Numbered from the stretch's first letter, positions 1 to 15,300 are shown. The stretch: 64,000 bases of DNA from Penicillium oxalicum (GCF_001723175.1 NC_064654.1:62001-126000); one strand, 5' to 3'. Notes: generated from the sequence alone by a model not told the origin. A program made the numbers and translations.

Positions 1-10
1 GTGGTTCCAC
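1..10. promoter_or_regulatory. GTGGNNCCAC palindrome, NRPS promoter copy 1
   Basis: The sequence is GTGGTTCCAC, the first ten bases of the window. It lies 328 nt upstream of the inferred NRPS start codon. It has the same half-sites and spacing as five other copies placed upstream of cluster genes. A role as binding site for the bHLH regulator at 35551-36648 is inference. Confidence 0.5.
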
Positions 11-65
11 TTCTGGGTGTAGGTACCTTGCCTACCTACCGAGGTCTCCACACCTTGTAGTTACA

Positions 66-75
66 GTGGTACCAC
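66..75. promoter_or_regulatory. GTGGNNCCAC palindrome, NRPS promoter copy 2
   Basis: The sequence is GTGGTACCAC, a perfect 10-bp palindrome. It is the second copy in the NRPS promoter, about 263 nt upstream of the inferred ATG. The two copies are 65 bp apart, measured start to start. Confidence 0.5.
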
Positions 76-337
76 GCTCCACGACCAGAGCCTCGAGCCA
101 TGTTTTCCTTCGGGCTCAAAGACAGAAGGCTAAACATCCCTAAGGCTCAAGACAGATCCACAAAAGATACCATATTCTGGCAACATTTCGTGCAAGATAC
201 TCCCACTGTGCACATGCAAGACTGTGAAGGCCAAGTGTATCAAACATTGTGAACATTAGGTTCCCTTCAAGGTGAGTAGCCAACCCGCGTGGAAACCAAT
301 TGAGTTTAACTGAGTGAAACTCTTCTCAAAGTCGAAA

Positions 338-3300
338 ATGACTCTATCGAATGGTGCCGCTCCTCCTCCAAAGGAAAACCCGAATCCGGATGTTGTTTTG
401 AGCGGTGAAAGAGCGGGGACGAACGATCATCGATCCGAGGTAAGAGGCTTCCCTCATAATCAGTTGCACAGGTCAGCTTAGCAGAATCATAGAGCGCGCT
501 AAGACTTGAGGGCTCTCACTGGGCCAATATCGATCATGCCGCAGTGGAGCTCTTCGACCACGCCCTTACTAGTAGTAGCGATGGGTTGGTCTCGCTGGCA
601 GACTACGTTCACTACTTCAAAATCCCCGGAGTAAACCACTCTGCTCACCAAGCGTCGATTATCAGCGCAGCATGGGCAATTGTGATGAGCGAATATACCA
701 ACTCGAATGATGTGCTGTTTGGACAGCTGAAAGGGGGTAAAAACTCGCCACTCCGAGTGCTCCTGAAGCAAGATGATACCATTGAGAGCTTATTGCGTCG
801 GGTTGAGGAGAGTCGGACGATAACCCAGGTCACTGTAGCCGCGTCGCGGCGCAAGGTACAATGTGTCCTTGCATTCTATGGGCATGAGGAAATGGAGGCG
901 GGGCCATATCCTGGTCCGCTGAAGGACGAAGTGTTGCAGGTCAGCTTCATTCTTCATGCGAGCCTCGTCAACATCAAGGTGCTCTACAATGAGCTGTCTG
1001 TAGAGAGATCGAAGATCGAAAGGCTATTTCAGCAGCTAGGACATGTTCTCACCCAATTATACGAAAACCCGACGGAGACTGCCCTGGGGAAAGTGAGCAG
1101 CGTCACTGCAAAGGACATCAACGACATGAAGGAATGGAACATGCGTTCTCACAAATCCTATGTTCTGGATTCCATCAATGCGACTTTTGAACGGCAGGTG
1201 ATGGCTTCGCCTGATTCATGGGCTATCAATGCGTGGGACGGGAGTCTGACGTACGCTCAACTCTACAATCAGGCCAAATTACTGGCCAACTCCCTCTATG
1301 AGGCTGGAGTGCGGCCACACGATCTCGTACCTCTCGCATTCGACAAATCAGTATGGTTCACTATATCTGTTTTGGCAGTACTGAAGGTTGGAGCGGCTAT
1401 AGTCCCACTTGATCCTGACTGGCCAAGGGAGCGTCGGATGTACATCGTGGAGGATGCTGGAAGTCGCTTGGCTCTCACAAATGTGGCCAGATTCAAAGAG
1501 GAGCATCCGGGGCTTACGGTAATTGATGTCAGCAAGATGATATGGGCTCCGCAGACGGAGCCAAAAATCAACTTCGCGCACATTGTCACTCCCGCGCACG
1601 CCGCTTATGCTTTTTTTACTTCAGGTACAACTGGGCGGCCCAAGGGATGTATCATTGAACATGGCGCATTCGTGGCCTCGGCTTTAGAGCGGGCAAAGGT
1701 CCTCGTTCGTGATGAAAGCTCTCGTGTGCTTCAAGTGGCAACTCATACTTTTGATCCTGCAATGGAGGACATCCTGACCACACTCCTCGTTGGGGGCTGT
1801 GTCTGCGTTCCCAATAAGCAAGAATATTTGAACGACCTGAGGGGATCAATCTGCAAGTGCAATGCCAACACCTTGAACATTGCACCCAGCCTTATCCGGT
1901 CTCTGCGCCCGGAGCAGGTGCCCTCATTGAAAACTTTGATCCTGGGAGGCGAAAAGATGAGCGACCGGGTCTTGGAAACTTGGACAGGGGCAGTCTCGCT
2001 GTTTAACGCATACGGTCCTACGGAATGTTGCATCAAGAGCACAATCAACATTATGAGTGCCGGTGCAGATCCACGAAACATTGGCTATCCAGCCGGTTGC
2101 TCCATCTGGCTGACCCGGCCTTATGATCAAGATACACTGGCAGCTATCGGTACGGTCGGCGAGATTTTGATACAGGGCCCGAATCTTGCCCGTGAATATC
2201 TCAACCGACCGGAGCTAACCGCACAGTCGTTCCCCCGGAATCTGCGCTGGGCATCCCAAGCCGGACTGGGTAGCGACACACGATTCTACAAGACAGGGGA
2301 CCTGGCACGCTTCAATCCGGATGGCTCAATTTGTCTCCTTGGCAGAAGAGACAGCCAAGTCAAGATTCATGGACAACGTATCGAGCTGGGAGAAATTGAC
2401 CACCATCTGCGCCAGAGTTTCCCTGCTGAGACCGAAGCGATTGCCGGTGTGGTAACTTTCAAAGACCGCGAAACCTCATGTCTTGTGGCTTTTGTACAAA
2501 TGATGGACCAGCGCTCATCTCAGGCCAACCCAGGCAGTGATCTGGCACTTCTCGATGATCCTTCTCAGGTGCAGCAGCTGCAAACAAGTGCAATCGAACG
2601 ACTATCGAAAGTTCTGCCAGCTTACATGATCCCATTGGTGTTTTTGCCCGTCCAAAACTTCCTCTACTTCTCCAATGGCAAGACAAATCGAAAAGGCATG
2701 TGCGAACAAGCCGCTGATATGTCTTTGGGCACCATTTTAAAGAAGTTCGGGCGCGTCGGCCATGAGACCCATGACGATTCCTCGTGGTCTGCGGATGCGC
2801 TGGCTCTCCGCCAACTTTGGGCGACAGCACTTTGCCTAGATGCGAAGATGATCGCAGTCGACGACACCTTCTCTTCCTTGGGAGGCGATTCCTTGGCGGC
2901 TATTGAGCTAGCGCGCTTATGTCGAGCCCACAACGTCGATCTAACTGTTGACGACATCTTGCAATGCCCAACTATTCTTACTCAGTTGGAGAACAAGCAG
3001 GTCCGCCAAGTGAATAACGGGACTAATCAAATAGCCCCATTCGCGCTGTTGGAGATGGGTACAGATATAGGCAAGCTGCGCGAAGAGGTCTCGAAGCCGT
3101 GTCAAGTTGACGCTGCGACTATCGAGGACATCTACCCAGTCAGCCCAATGCAAGAGTCTCTAATGGCTCTTTCAATGGACATCAGTCCCTATATCTCGCA
3201 GTTTGTCTTTCGAATTGACAGAAATGTGAAATTGAACGATCTTCGAGCAGCATGGAAGATTGCTGCCCAGGACATTCCCATCTTGCGCACCAGAATTGTT

Positions 3301-6300
3301 CATACATCGGAACACGGAACCGTTCAGGTCGTGATTAACGAGGAGATTGAGTGGAGCAACCTGGAGAATATCGAAATAGCACATTTTTTGCTCAAAGACA
3401 AGGGGGATTCGATGCATCTGGGAGATCGTCTCAATCGTTTCACCGTCGTTCGGGAAGAAGAAGGACCCTCTTTCTTGGTCTGGACATGCCATCACGCTTG
3501 TCATGATGGCAGGACAGTCGATCAAGTTCTCGAATATGTCAACAGTCTGCGTTCTGGAGGTTCTATGCGGTCTTTCGCTCCCTTCAAGCAATTCATAGAG
3601 TTTCAGAAGAACCTCTCTCTGAGTGACTGGGAGACTTACTGGAAAAGAAGGCTGGCAGACGCTCCTGTATCATCCTTCCCGGGTGGTGATAGTGGAGTGC
3701 GACAGCCTCTCACCGATTCGTTGTATCGTCACTATTTTAAGTTGCCTCGGCGCAACGTTAAAGACTCTCTGACGTCTAGCTCTTCCAGTGCCACCGTTAT
3801 ACGCGCAGCTTGGGCGTTACTCGTTGCTCGATACGAAGGGTCGAACTGTGCAACCTTTGGCACTATCGTGGGAGGGAGCAGCTCACTTGTACCGAATTCG
3901 GACGCCATAGTTGGTCCCACCAACAACACAATTCCCATGAATATCTCAGTCCCTGAAGAATGGAGTGTCCAGAAATTCTTATCGCATGTTCGGGAGCATT
4001 TCGAATCATCTCCGTTCCAACATGTTGGACTGGCACAGCTGGGAGAGCTTTCGCCTAGTATCCGCGACATCACGCGGGTCAGGAACCTCCTGGTCTTGCA
4101 GAGGCCCTATGGTCATAGCGGTGATCAACTTGGCCTGGAGAGAATTCAAGTGTCCGCGCATGCAAATTTCAAATATCCCCTGGTGGTGGAATGCACCCTG
4201 GAAGTGGAGAATGGGCTTTCCGTTGCTTTCATGTTCGACTCGCACATCCTCGACGAAGTTCAGGTCTCGCGCTTAGCTGTACAGTTTGAGCGGCTTATCC
4301 AAGCCCTAAACACTGACTTCAAGATACCCCTGACGAATATCGACGTCCTCGGTCCTTCCGACATGGCTCAGATTCAGAAATGGCAGATAGAAGTCCCCCC
4401 CAGTGGATCTTTCAGTCTACCGCATTATATTCTAGAGAACGCCTTGGAGCGGCCGGACGCCCCTGCTCTGTGTTCCTGGGATGGGAATCTCACGTATGCC
4501 CAGCTTCAAAATCTTTCCTCTCGGCTGTCGTCCCATCTCATTCAAGCGGGCGTGCGAAGAGGAGACAATGTGCTGTGCCACTTCGAAAAGTCTGCCTGCG
4601 CCATAGTATGCATGCTAGCCGTACTGAAATGCGGTGCCGCGTCTATACCACTGGGACTCTCTTGGCCGCGGACCCGGTTGGAGGCAGTCTCATCGGTCGT
4701 CAAAGCCAAATTCGTCTTGTCGTCGCCCAAACCCTCCGGAGGCACAGTTGGCTTGGCCATGCATCATTTGGAGATCACAATGTCACTCATCCAGAGACTA
4801 CCAGATATTCGGGACTACGGGGTAGATGCGAGTCTACCATCCGATACCGCATTCATCATGTTCACCAGTGGAAGTACTGGGTCTCCAAAGGGTATTCCGC
4901 TCTGCCACGAGCAACTTGTGGCCAACTTGAACACGATCGTGCAGCACATGCGGTACACGCCGCAGTCCAGAACCTATCAGTTTTCCGACTTTGTTTTTGA
5001 CCTCTCGCTCAGCGATATCTTCGGTACATTCATGGCAGGGGGTTGCCTCTGTATGCCATCCGAGCAGGAGAGGCAACAAAGCCTGGCTGACTCAATGAAC
5101 CGTATGAGAATAAATGTAGTCGGCCTTACTCCTACGGTTGCCAAGCTCTTGACGCTATCCGATGTACCGACGCTGCGTTTCATGCTACTTGGGGGAGAAG
5201 GTCTATCAAAGGACGACCTCGAGAGATGGGCAGGTCACGTAGATGTGATCAATGCGTACGGTATGACGGAGAGCTGTATTGTTTCTACCAGCACAGATGT
5301 GCGTCGACCTGATAGCGACCCAAGAAACATTGGTCGAGCGATCAACTGTCTAGCTTGGATAACGGACGCAAATCATCCTCATCGTCTGGCACCCATCGGA
5401 ACTGTCGGCGAGCTCGTGGTACAGGGTCCTGGAGTTGCGTCTGGATATCTCAACAGGCCAGACGAATCAAAGCGCGTTTTTCTGGACACTCTTCCATGGA
5501 GCTTTGACAGAAACCGTGCTTACAGAACGGGAGATCTTGTAAAGTACGACGCGGATGGATCCATCATCTACATAGGCCGAAAGGATGCTCAGTTGAAAGT
5601 GCGCGGGCAACGTTTCGAAGCGGGAGAGGTCGAGGCTCAACTGAAAGATTGCGGTCTCCCCGGAGGTTTTTGCGTTGACATCGTCAAAGTTGTGTCGCCT
5701 GATGATCCGGAGGTTTCTGTTCCGATACTGGCCCTGTTTATCAGCCTCGAAGATGGATCGGCTGTGATGGCCTCTTCAGAGCCAGCAATCGCACGCCACG
5801 CGTACCAAGACACATCAACGGCCACAAATGTCTTGCAGACACTGCAGAAGTTGAAATCCCGCTTGCCGGACTACATGCACCCACAGGCCGTGGTTCCTAT
5901 CTCCCAAATGCCGGTTTCTGGAACAGGTAAGCTCGACCGCAAGGTGCTGAGAGCTCTGGTGGCGGATGTGTCGTACGCGGAGCTGCTTGGGTTTTCACCT
6001 CAGCCAGATAAAGGGGCAGCCTCGGAACGAAAAACTCTAGACAGTGAGGCTCAAAGAACGATTGCTATGCTCTGGTCTCAAGTCCTTCCAGTCGGGGAGT
6101 CCCATGTCTTTCATGGCGGTGACGACTTTTTTCAACTTGGCGGACATTCCATCACACTGATGCGTCTCACGTCCCTTGCAAAGAAACATGGCGTCTTGAT
6201 CAACTTCGCTGAAGCCTTCTTGCGTCCCACGCTTGCCGCTATGGCCGAGTGTGCTCACTCGGGATGGAGTCAGGACAAGATAGTGCATCCTAAAATACCG

Positions 6301-9300
6301 CCATTCTCAATGACAGGGAGTCAGACAGAGAGCATTTTACAGGAAGCCGCTATCACTTGTCGTCTCGATCCAGCAGAGATCGTGGACATATATCCGAGCA
6401 CACCTCTGCAGGAGGGTTTGATGACCCTCTCGCTATCGAAGCCGGGCCTTTACACAGCACAGTTTGCATGGTCTCTCCCAGAATCCTTGGACCTGAATCT
6501 CTTTGAGGCTGCCTGGGAATCTTTGGCCAAACTAAACGCCTTGCTCAGGACTCGACTGATTTATTCAACTGGATACTGGCAGGTAGTCAGCAAGAATATG
6601 AGACCTTGGACCACCGCCCAGTCAAGCCTGCATTCTTACATTGAACATGAGAAAGCACATTCAATGGGCCTGGGGGAGCCGCTCAGTCGAATGGCCATCG
6701 TGCGTGATACTGTCTCAGCCACTACGTACTTCGTGTGGACATGCCATCACAGCCTATACGATGGTCATTCCATGCAAGCTATCCAAGAATGGATCAGTGC
6801 GTTCTACCTCAAGGCTAGAGAATTGCCAATCGTGCCATTCAAAATCTTTGTGGATCACATTTCCAAGAATACGCAGTCTGAAGCCAGTCTGAACTTCTGG
6901 AAGGAAACATTGAACGACTGTCCCAAACCATCCTTCCCGGCTCTACCCTCCAATGACTACCAACAATCGGCTGGCGTAATCCTGAAAGTTGAGGCCAGCC
7001 TTCCTCAAGAGCAGCGTCGAGATGTGACCTTAGCATCAGCAATACAAGCTGCGTGGGCGATACTGCTTGCAAAGTACGAGGGCTCAGAGGACGTTCTATT
7101 CGGAATGACGCTTGGGGGTCGAAGCACAGACATGCCAGAGATTGAGAAGGTCATGGGACCGACGCTTTGCACCGTTCCTGTGCGGCTGAGGCCAAGCCCA
7201 GACCGAGATGTGACTTCCTTCCTGAAAGCCGTCCAGGAGTTGTATTTGCACTCGGCACTCCATGGTCAGACTGGGCTGGCCAGAATTAGCAAACTCAGTG
7301 CGGACGCAGACAGCGTCTTGAAGATTCGAAGCTTGCTCATCATCCACGAACCACTCTCCACCGAGCTGCAAGGGCTTGAAAAACTTGGGTGCATCAGGGT
7401 GAAAACCGATGTCAAGGACTTTGTATCTTATGCGCTCGTCATCGAGTGCATTCCGGTTCCCGCAAGCAATCGACTTAAATTAAAGATCAGCTACGACAAA
7501 GGTGTATTGAGAGATACGGATGCTCACCATCTGGCACTGCAGATCGAGTTTGTCCTGCAACAACTGTTGGGCGAGGCCTGCAACAAGTTGAAGGATATCT
7601 GCACTGTGAGCCCGATTGACATGCAAACCCTGGCAAATTGGAACAGAGAACTGCCCAAACCTGTAGAAAGCACTATTCAGGACTTGTTTGCAAACCAGGC
7701 TGCTCGACAACCAGACTCTCCCGCCATCTGCTCCTGGGACGGAGAAATGACATATAAAGAATTAGACAGCCACACCACCCGGCTTGCACGCCAAATTGTC
7801 TCATGTGGTGTTGGAGAAGGGGATCTGGTCCCCATATGTTTCAGGAAGAGCATGTGGACAGTGGTCGCCATGTTGGCCGTTTTGAAGGCAGGAGGTGGTT
7901 GCGTCTGCCTTGATCCTAATCATCCTTCTGACTATCATCAGGGGATTCTCAGTCGGATTGGGGCAAAACTGATCATTATTGGCTCTGGGCAACTGTCTAT
8001 GTTCAAACAGATCCCGACCATCGGGGTAGATGCAGTTTCGGTAAACAACATGGCTGACTCTTCAGCAAAACTTCCGCCCGTGAAGCCTAGCCAGGTGGCT
8101 TTCGTGGTATTCACCAGCGGAACGACTGGACAACCCAAAGGAATCTTATTGGAGCATCTCGCGTTGTGCACGAGCATCCTGGCGCATGGCCGGTTCATGA
8201 GATTTGGACCTCGCTCCCGTGTGCTGCAATTCGCGTCGTACACATTCGACGTGAGTATTGCCGACATATTCACCACTCTCGTCTTTGGTGGTTGTGTTTG
8301 CGTTCCCTCAGATCATGACAGGATGAACAACCTTTCCGGGGCAATGAATGCTTTGAAGGTGAACCATGCCTACCTAACGTCATCTGTCGCGGCAATGCTT
8401 GACCCGGATGGGCTCCAGAACCCACTGAACGTATTGGCTGTTGGTGGGGAGCAGGTAGGACACGACGTTCTCCAAACATGGGCCACTCGTACGAACCTTA
8501 TCAACATGTACGGACCGGCCGAGACAACCATCTGGTGTGGAGGCAAGGATAGCGTGGGATTCAGCGACAGTCCGCTCGATATCGGACGGGGTGTGGGCGC
8601 CAGAATGTGGCTGACGGACCCCAACGACCCCCAACAGCTGGCCCCTATTGGTGCCGTGGGGGAAATTTTAGTGGAAGGGCCGCTGTTGGCGCGTGGATAC
8701 CTGGATGACCCGTCTCGCACATCCGCCGCCTTCGCCGACATGCCGAGGTGGGCGAAATCACTGAACAGCATTGATGGCTTTGAGTCTATCACTGGGCGAC
8801 TATATCGCAGCGGTGATCTGGGCAAGTACCAGCCGGATGGTAGCATTCTCATCTTTGGTCGGCGCGATACGCAACTCAAAATTCGAGGTCAACGCGTCGA
8901 GTTGTCCGAAATTGAGAACCAGCTGCACTCCATCATTCAGGACCACCGATGCGTGGTCGATGTGTACACAACGCCAGATGGACAACCTAGTCTTGTTGCC
9001 TTTATTGGACTCGGTTCAAACGTTCAAGATGGCGAGAAGGCCAAAAGCATGGCTTGCATTGCCTCCGATTGCGAGATTCCCACGGGATTGGCGAATCTGG
9101 TCGATGGCCTCCAGTCACGGCTAGCCAAGGTTCTGCCCCCATACATGGTGCCAGCACAGTACTTGGTCCTGAGAGAAATGCCATTACTCGTATCTGGTAA
9201 AACTGATCGCAAGACTCTGCGACGTCTCGCCTCGAGCCACTTCAGAGAAGCCCCGAAGCAAGCCGCACCAATGGCAGCCCAGCAGAAGCAGATTCCTGTG

Positions 9301-12300
9301 ACCGATATGGAGTGGAACTTGTTCAGCTTGTGGACCCAAGTTTTGGGTATCAGCAATCTTGGTTCTTTGGGAACAGACGACAACTTCTTCAGATGTGGTG
9401 GTGATTCCTTGAAAGCCATGCGGATGGTCTCCTTGGCCGCTCAACGAGGTGTTCAAGTGAAGGTGGCCGATGTTTTCAAACACCCAGTAATGGCAGATCT
9501 TGCCAAGGCTCTGACTAAGGATGCTTGCACAAACGAAGAACCCGCTAGAACCTCAGTGCTTGACGCTCTCGAACCGTTTGCCATGCTGGACGAATCGGCG
9601 AGAGACGAGATCACAGAGCAAGCATCAAAAGACTGTGACATTCCCGTGACGCGCATTGAGGACATATACCCCTGCACTCAGCTTCAGAATGGACTTTTTG
9701 CCCTGTCACAAAAGCAACCGGGAACTTACGTTGCTCAATTTGGCTTCCTAGTGGGGAAGTCGCTCAGTATCCCTCGCCTTCGCGAGGCATGGGATACAGT
9801 GTGCCGTCAAACTCCGGTGTTGCGAAGTAGACTTTGGTCAACACCGTCCGGGCTCTTGCAGGTTGTTCTCGACGAGGATTTTACATGGTTCGATCGGTCT
9901 GACGTTGACACGACAGCCGAACTGTCTCAGGACAAAGCTGCAGTCGGTGGATCGGGGCGTCCCTTCCAGCGTTTCCGCGTCTGTCATGACGCTACGACGG
10001 GTGACACGAAGCTTTTCTGGACCATTCATCATTCCGCCTACGACGGCTGGTCTCTCCAGCGTGTGCTTGAATATGTTCAATTGGCGTACCGAGATCAGCT
10101 CAAGCCATTAGCTTCTACATCTTTCAGCCGTTTCGTCCAGTATGCGAACAGCATCGTTGAGAGCGACGAAGCGAGGGGGTTTTGGAAAAGACGACTGGCC
10201 AACGCCCCGTCACCGACCTTCCCAGCTCTTCCAGAAACAAATTATCGCCCAGTTGCCGATTCCATTGTCAGCATGGAAGTTGGGAATGTGAAAACTCCTG
10301 CGTTTGTGACCCTTGCGACACTTCTCCGAGCGGCATGGGCCATGGTTGTCGGCGCGTACGAGACTTCATATGACGTAGTGTTCATGAGCACTGTTTCCGG
10401 GCGAAGTGCTCCTCTTAAAGGCATCGAAACTGTGATGGGCCCGACCATTGCCACAATTCCCGTTCGAGTGGATTTCAGCGATCGGAAAAAGAACGTCGCT
10501 GAACTTCTGCAAGTCTTACAGGACGCTGCCGCAGAGGAGATTGCTTTTCAGCAGGTTGGACTGCAGTCTATCCGCAGGATTAGCGGAGACTGTGAGAAAT
10601 CTTGCAATGCTCGCAACCTATTGGTCATACAGACCGACGATGTTTCGCAGAAGGGCGTGACTCTAGAAGATTTTGAGAAGCTTCCCGAGAACTCCAGGGA
10701 CTTCTCGACCTTCCCCTTCACGCTTGAGTGTTCGATTAAGGAGAAGAATCAAGTTTTCGTGGAGGCAACTTTCGATTCACGGGTGATAAACTTCACCCAG
10801 GTACATCGAATCCTCAGGCTATTCCAGCACGTTACGCTCCAGCTTTGTCAGACCGACGCAGCGCTTTGCGACATCGAAGTCATCAGCCCATCGGATCTGA
10901 ATGAAATTCGCTCCTGGAATCCGACAATGCCAGCCGCCAAAGAGGCGTGCATCCATCACGAACTCGAACGCCTGGCAAGGCTGCATCCTGATAGGGAAGC
11001 CATTTGCTCTTGGGATGGCAGTCTGACATTCCGGGAACTCGATTCGCTTAGTGAACGTTATGCTGGGTACCTTCAGTCGCAGGGTGTGAAAGTCGAGAGC
11101 TTTGTTCCGATCTGCTTCGATAAATCCAAGTGGGCTATTGTAGCCATGGTGGCGATTATGAAGGCAGGTGGTGCTTGGGCTCCTATCGACCCCAGACATC
11201 CACAAGAACGACGTGACGGTGTTTTTTCTGCGCTGAGTTCATCGCTTGTTGTCACTTCAGCGATGCATGCCCAACTCTTCAGCATACACACGTCCCTGGC
11301 ATTATCCGTGCACATTTTAGACGAGACAGCGCTTGAAAAAATCCCCCGATCGCTTTCCCTCAACAAACCAGTCGTTCTGCCGAGCAATGCAGTGTTCCTC
11401 GTTTTCACCAGTGGCAGCACAGGCGTCCCTAAAGCAATAGTGGATGAACACCGGGGTATTTGCACAGGTGCACACGCACTCGGTGGTCTCATAGGGTTTG
11501 GGCCGAAAACACGGTTCTGGCAGTTCGCTGCCTATACATTCGACCAGAGCTTTGGCGATATCTTCCACGTTCTTTTGCGCGGCGGATGTGTTTGCATTCC
11601 CTCCGAATCAGATCGACAGAACGACTTGGCCGGCTCTATCTGCAGGTTGCGAGCAAACACGACCATCTTGACTCCCACGGTAGCATGTTCCATCAACCCT
11701 GCTGACCTTGGGTCACATAGAATGGAATCGATGGTTCTGGGAGGCGAGCCCATGACGGTTGAGACTATTCGGACCTGGGCACCGAACTCTCAAATGTACC
11801 ACACGTATGGACCGACAGAGTGTAGTGTGATTTCTATTGGACGGACCTTTGGCATGCAGAACATCAGCCTGCCGGGAAACATTGGACAAGGGCTCGGGGC
11901 CTTGATCTGGCTGACGGATCCAAGTGATCCTGACCGCTTGGCCCCTATCGGTGCCGTGGGCGAGATTCTTATCGAGGGACCTTTGCTTAGTCGAGGATAT
12001 CTCAACAACCCCGAGTTGACCAACGCTGCATACATCAGAGACCCCAAGTGGTCCCGCAGTCTCCACGTGCCTGGCGCCACAGGCTCTCGCCGCTTCTACC
12101 GAACGGGGGACTTGGGACAATACGATACCGATGGCACCATCATTTGCCTTGGCAGACGAGATGGCCAGGTCAAGTTGCGTGGTCAGAGAGTTGAGCTTGG
12201 CGAAATCGAGCACCACATTTCCATCTACGCCAAGTCTCAAGTTACGGTCGCGGCGGATGTTCACACCTGGCCCGGTGGTGCATCCATGTTAGTGGCCTGC

Positions 12301-15300
12301 ATCAGCCTCGACAGTATCAAGGATAGGGATGGCGATTGTCGGCTGGTGAAGAAAGTTGATCACTTAGAAAAATTCGTTTCAGCCCTCTCCGGCGTCGACG
12401 AATACCTCTCGCGGGTCTTGCCATCTCACATGGTTCCCACTCTCTTCATCCCCTGTACCCAGATTCCACGCACAATCTCTGGCAAGAAGGATCGTAAGAC
12501 GTTACGCGGGAAGCTGGATTCATTAGCTTCCGGGTACCTCGCAGATCTTGGCAACATCTGGGACGGTGGCGAGTCAGGTAATGACCGACCCATGAATGAC
12601 CGCGAAGAGCGTCTATGCAGGTTGTGGCTCCAGGTCCTCAAATTGGACCTGGAGAGCAATCAAATCAAGCAAAGCAACAATTTCTTTTCCAGCGGTGGTG
12701 ACTCCGTGCGGGCAATGTCTTTGGTGGCTGCGGCAAGGCGAGAGGGCATCCATCTCACTGTTGCTGATATTTTCAACCACCCTAAGCTGTACGATATGGC
12801 GGCTGCAATGGATCTCTCGTCCCCCAAGGCTAAGCCTGTCAATGTCGCGTCTTTCAGTTTGCTTCCACCCGGTGCAGCGGAAAAAGCTGTAAGCGAAGCA
12901 TCCACGGCGTGTCAGATCGAGCTGTCTCAGATCGAGGATATATATCCGGCTACGCCACTGCAACAAGGTCTTGTAATGCTCTCGATCCGGGATTCCGGGG
13001 CATACGTGTCACGATTTGTGTTCCGGCTTCCGGACGACATTGATCTCGATCGACTACAGCGTGCTTGGGAGCAGGTATACCTGGAAAGTCCTGCCCTCAG
13101 GACGCGAATCATCGACAGTTCGCTACCATCGCAACTACTGCAGGTAGTAATTTCTCAAAATGTTAAGTGGCACTACGCAGAAAATATGGAAACTTATGTC
13201 GGGAACAAGGGCCTGAGCGATTTCGGCTTGGGGGATAGCCTGATGGAGGTGTGCATCATTCAACAGGCCCACGGGGCCAAGAGCTTTGCTCTGACCCTTC
13301 ACCATGCCATTTACGATGGCTGGTCGCTGCAGCGCTTGTTGGCAGCCACTGAGCAAATATATTTCGGCAAGTCCGCTCTGCCCTTTGCTCCTTTCAAAAA
13401 CTTCGTTCACCATCTTTCGCAAGCGGACACGGCGGCTGCCTCTGGATTTTGGCGCTCCTACTTGTCTGGCGCCCCAGTGACTTCGCTTTTCATCGAGCAG
13501 GGGGCATCGTTCAAGCCCTTCGCCGACAAAGTGATATCTCACACCCTCAAGATAGGCACAAGGCGCAGATCCCAGCCTGGAGAGACACTCAGCTCGGTGC
13601 TCCGGGCCGCCTGGGCGCTGATCCTATCTTCCTACAAGGGTGATACAGCTCTTGACGTGGTTTTTGGGGTTGTCGTCGGGGGACGATCAATCGACTTGGC
13701 AGATATTGAGAATATCGATGGGCCGACTATTGCCACGATCCCTTTCCGCGTGAAGTACGACGAGCAGACTGCCGTTACTAGTCTCGTTCAGCACGTACAG
13801 AACATATCATCTCAGCTTATCGAGCATGAGCATCTGGGTCTTCAGAGCATCAAGAAACTGTCTGATTCTGCTCGTAACGCGTGTGATTTCCAAACGGTGC
13901 TTGTTGTCCAGAACCCTCTCGACTCTAGCGCGGAAACTGGTTTCCTCGACCTCAAAAATACTGAGACGCGTCCTGACATGCCTCCAACAATTCCTCTCGT
14001 GGTTGAGTGCATTATATCCGATGGAAACATCGAAATCCTCTTTCATTTCGATGATCGGCTTCTGGACGGCTTCCAGGCCGAGAGGATGATCAAGCAACTT
14101 GCTCATGTGGTCGAGCAGCTGATCAATGGCGATGCAAATCAAACCATAGCGGCCATACAGATAGCCAGCCCATCTGATATTTTGGACATCAAGCGCTGGA
14201 ACAGCTTTGTTCCACCAAGAGTTGATAGCTGTCTACATGACCTCGTGCTACAGAAAGCGAGAGACACCCCTGATCAGATCGCTATACACTCTTCCGATGC
14301 TGTCCTTGACTACCGGACCCTTGATCGTCTATCGGGCTTCTTAGCTCATCATCTGCAAACCCATCAGGTGGGACCAGAAGTCAAAGTGCCTTTTTGCATG
14401 GAAAAGTCTGCTTCCGCTATCGTCTCAATTCTAGCCGTCCTTCGAAGCGGGGGTGCTTCTGTCCCTCTCGACATGACGGCACCCAAGGCTCGAAATCGTG
14501 AGATCATTAGCCGAGTCAACTCCGGTCTCGTGCTGGTGACCCCCAGTACGCGGTCTCTGTTCGACGGCGTTGGCTATACGCTCCTCGAGGTAACAATGTC
14601 CATGCTTGGGGAGCTAGCCATGTCTTCTAGTCCCGAAAACGCCCCTTCCACCGTGTCCCCTACCGACGCTGCATACGTCTTGTTCACCTCGGGCTCCACT
14701 GGACTGCCCAAAGGTGTTGTTGTCGAACATCGCGCTATCGCCACGAGTGTCTCATCTTTTGCTTCCTACCTGGGAGTCACCCCTGATACGCGCCTTCTTC
14801 AGTTTGCGCCATATGTCTTCGATGTATCCATTGGTGAGATGTTCGCCAGCCTGGTTTCTGGCGCCTGTCTTTGCATTGCTTCGGAGGCACAGATGATAAA
14901 CGACCTTGGCCACTGTATCAGAGAGATGAAAGTCGACTTTGCGGTTCTCACTCCCACTTTTGCAGAGACGATTACGCCGGAAGCTGTTCCGGGCTTGCAG
15001 ACACTTGTCCTTGGAGGCGAGCCAGTCCGAAAGCAGAACGTGGAGACATGGGGTAGTGCTGTCAAGCTCATCAATGGATATGGTCCAACCGAAGCGAGCG
15101 TTTTATCACTCGCCCACCGAATCCCGGATGCACAGTCACCTGTGGGCTTGATTGGCCGCCCTGTGGGCTGCAGAGGCTGGATAGCCAGTCAGACCGACCC
15201 TAACGCGCTCTGTCCAGTCGGAGTGGTTGGTGAGCTCCTAATCGAGGGCCACACCTTGGCTCGCGGGTATCTCGATACGCCATCCGCCAACGAAGCCTTT

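Larger units (their letters stand above)
1..337 (+). promoter_or_regulatory. NRPS upstream region
   Basis: This is the non-coding DNA upstream of the inferred NRPS start codon at 338. It carries two copies of the palindrome GTGGNNCCAC, at 1-10 and 66-75. Between them is a run of ACCTACC/GGTAGGT-type direct and inverted short repeats (about 20-45). No convincing gene was seen. Because the window starts inside this promoter, its full extent and any divergent neighbour to the left are unknown. Confidence 0.6.

Noticed and set aside
13135..13542. Long minus-strand open frames inside the NRPS
   Set aside because: They lie opposite strongly conserved NRPS coding sequence and show no domain of their own. 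They are shadows of the real frame.
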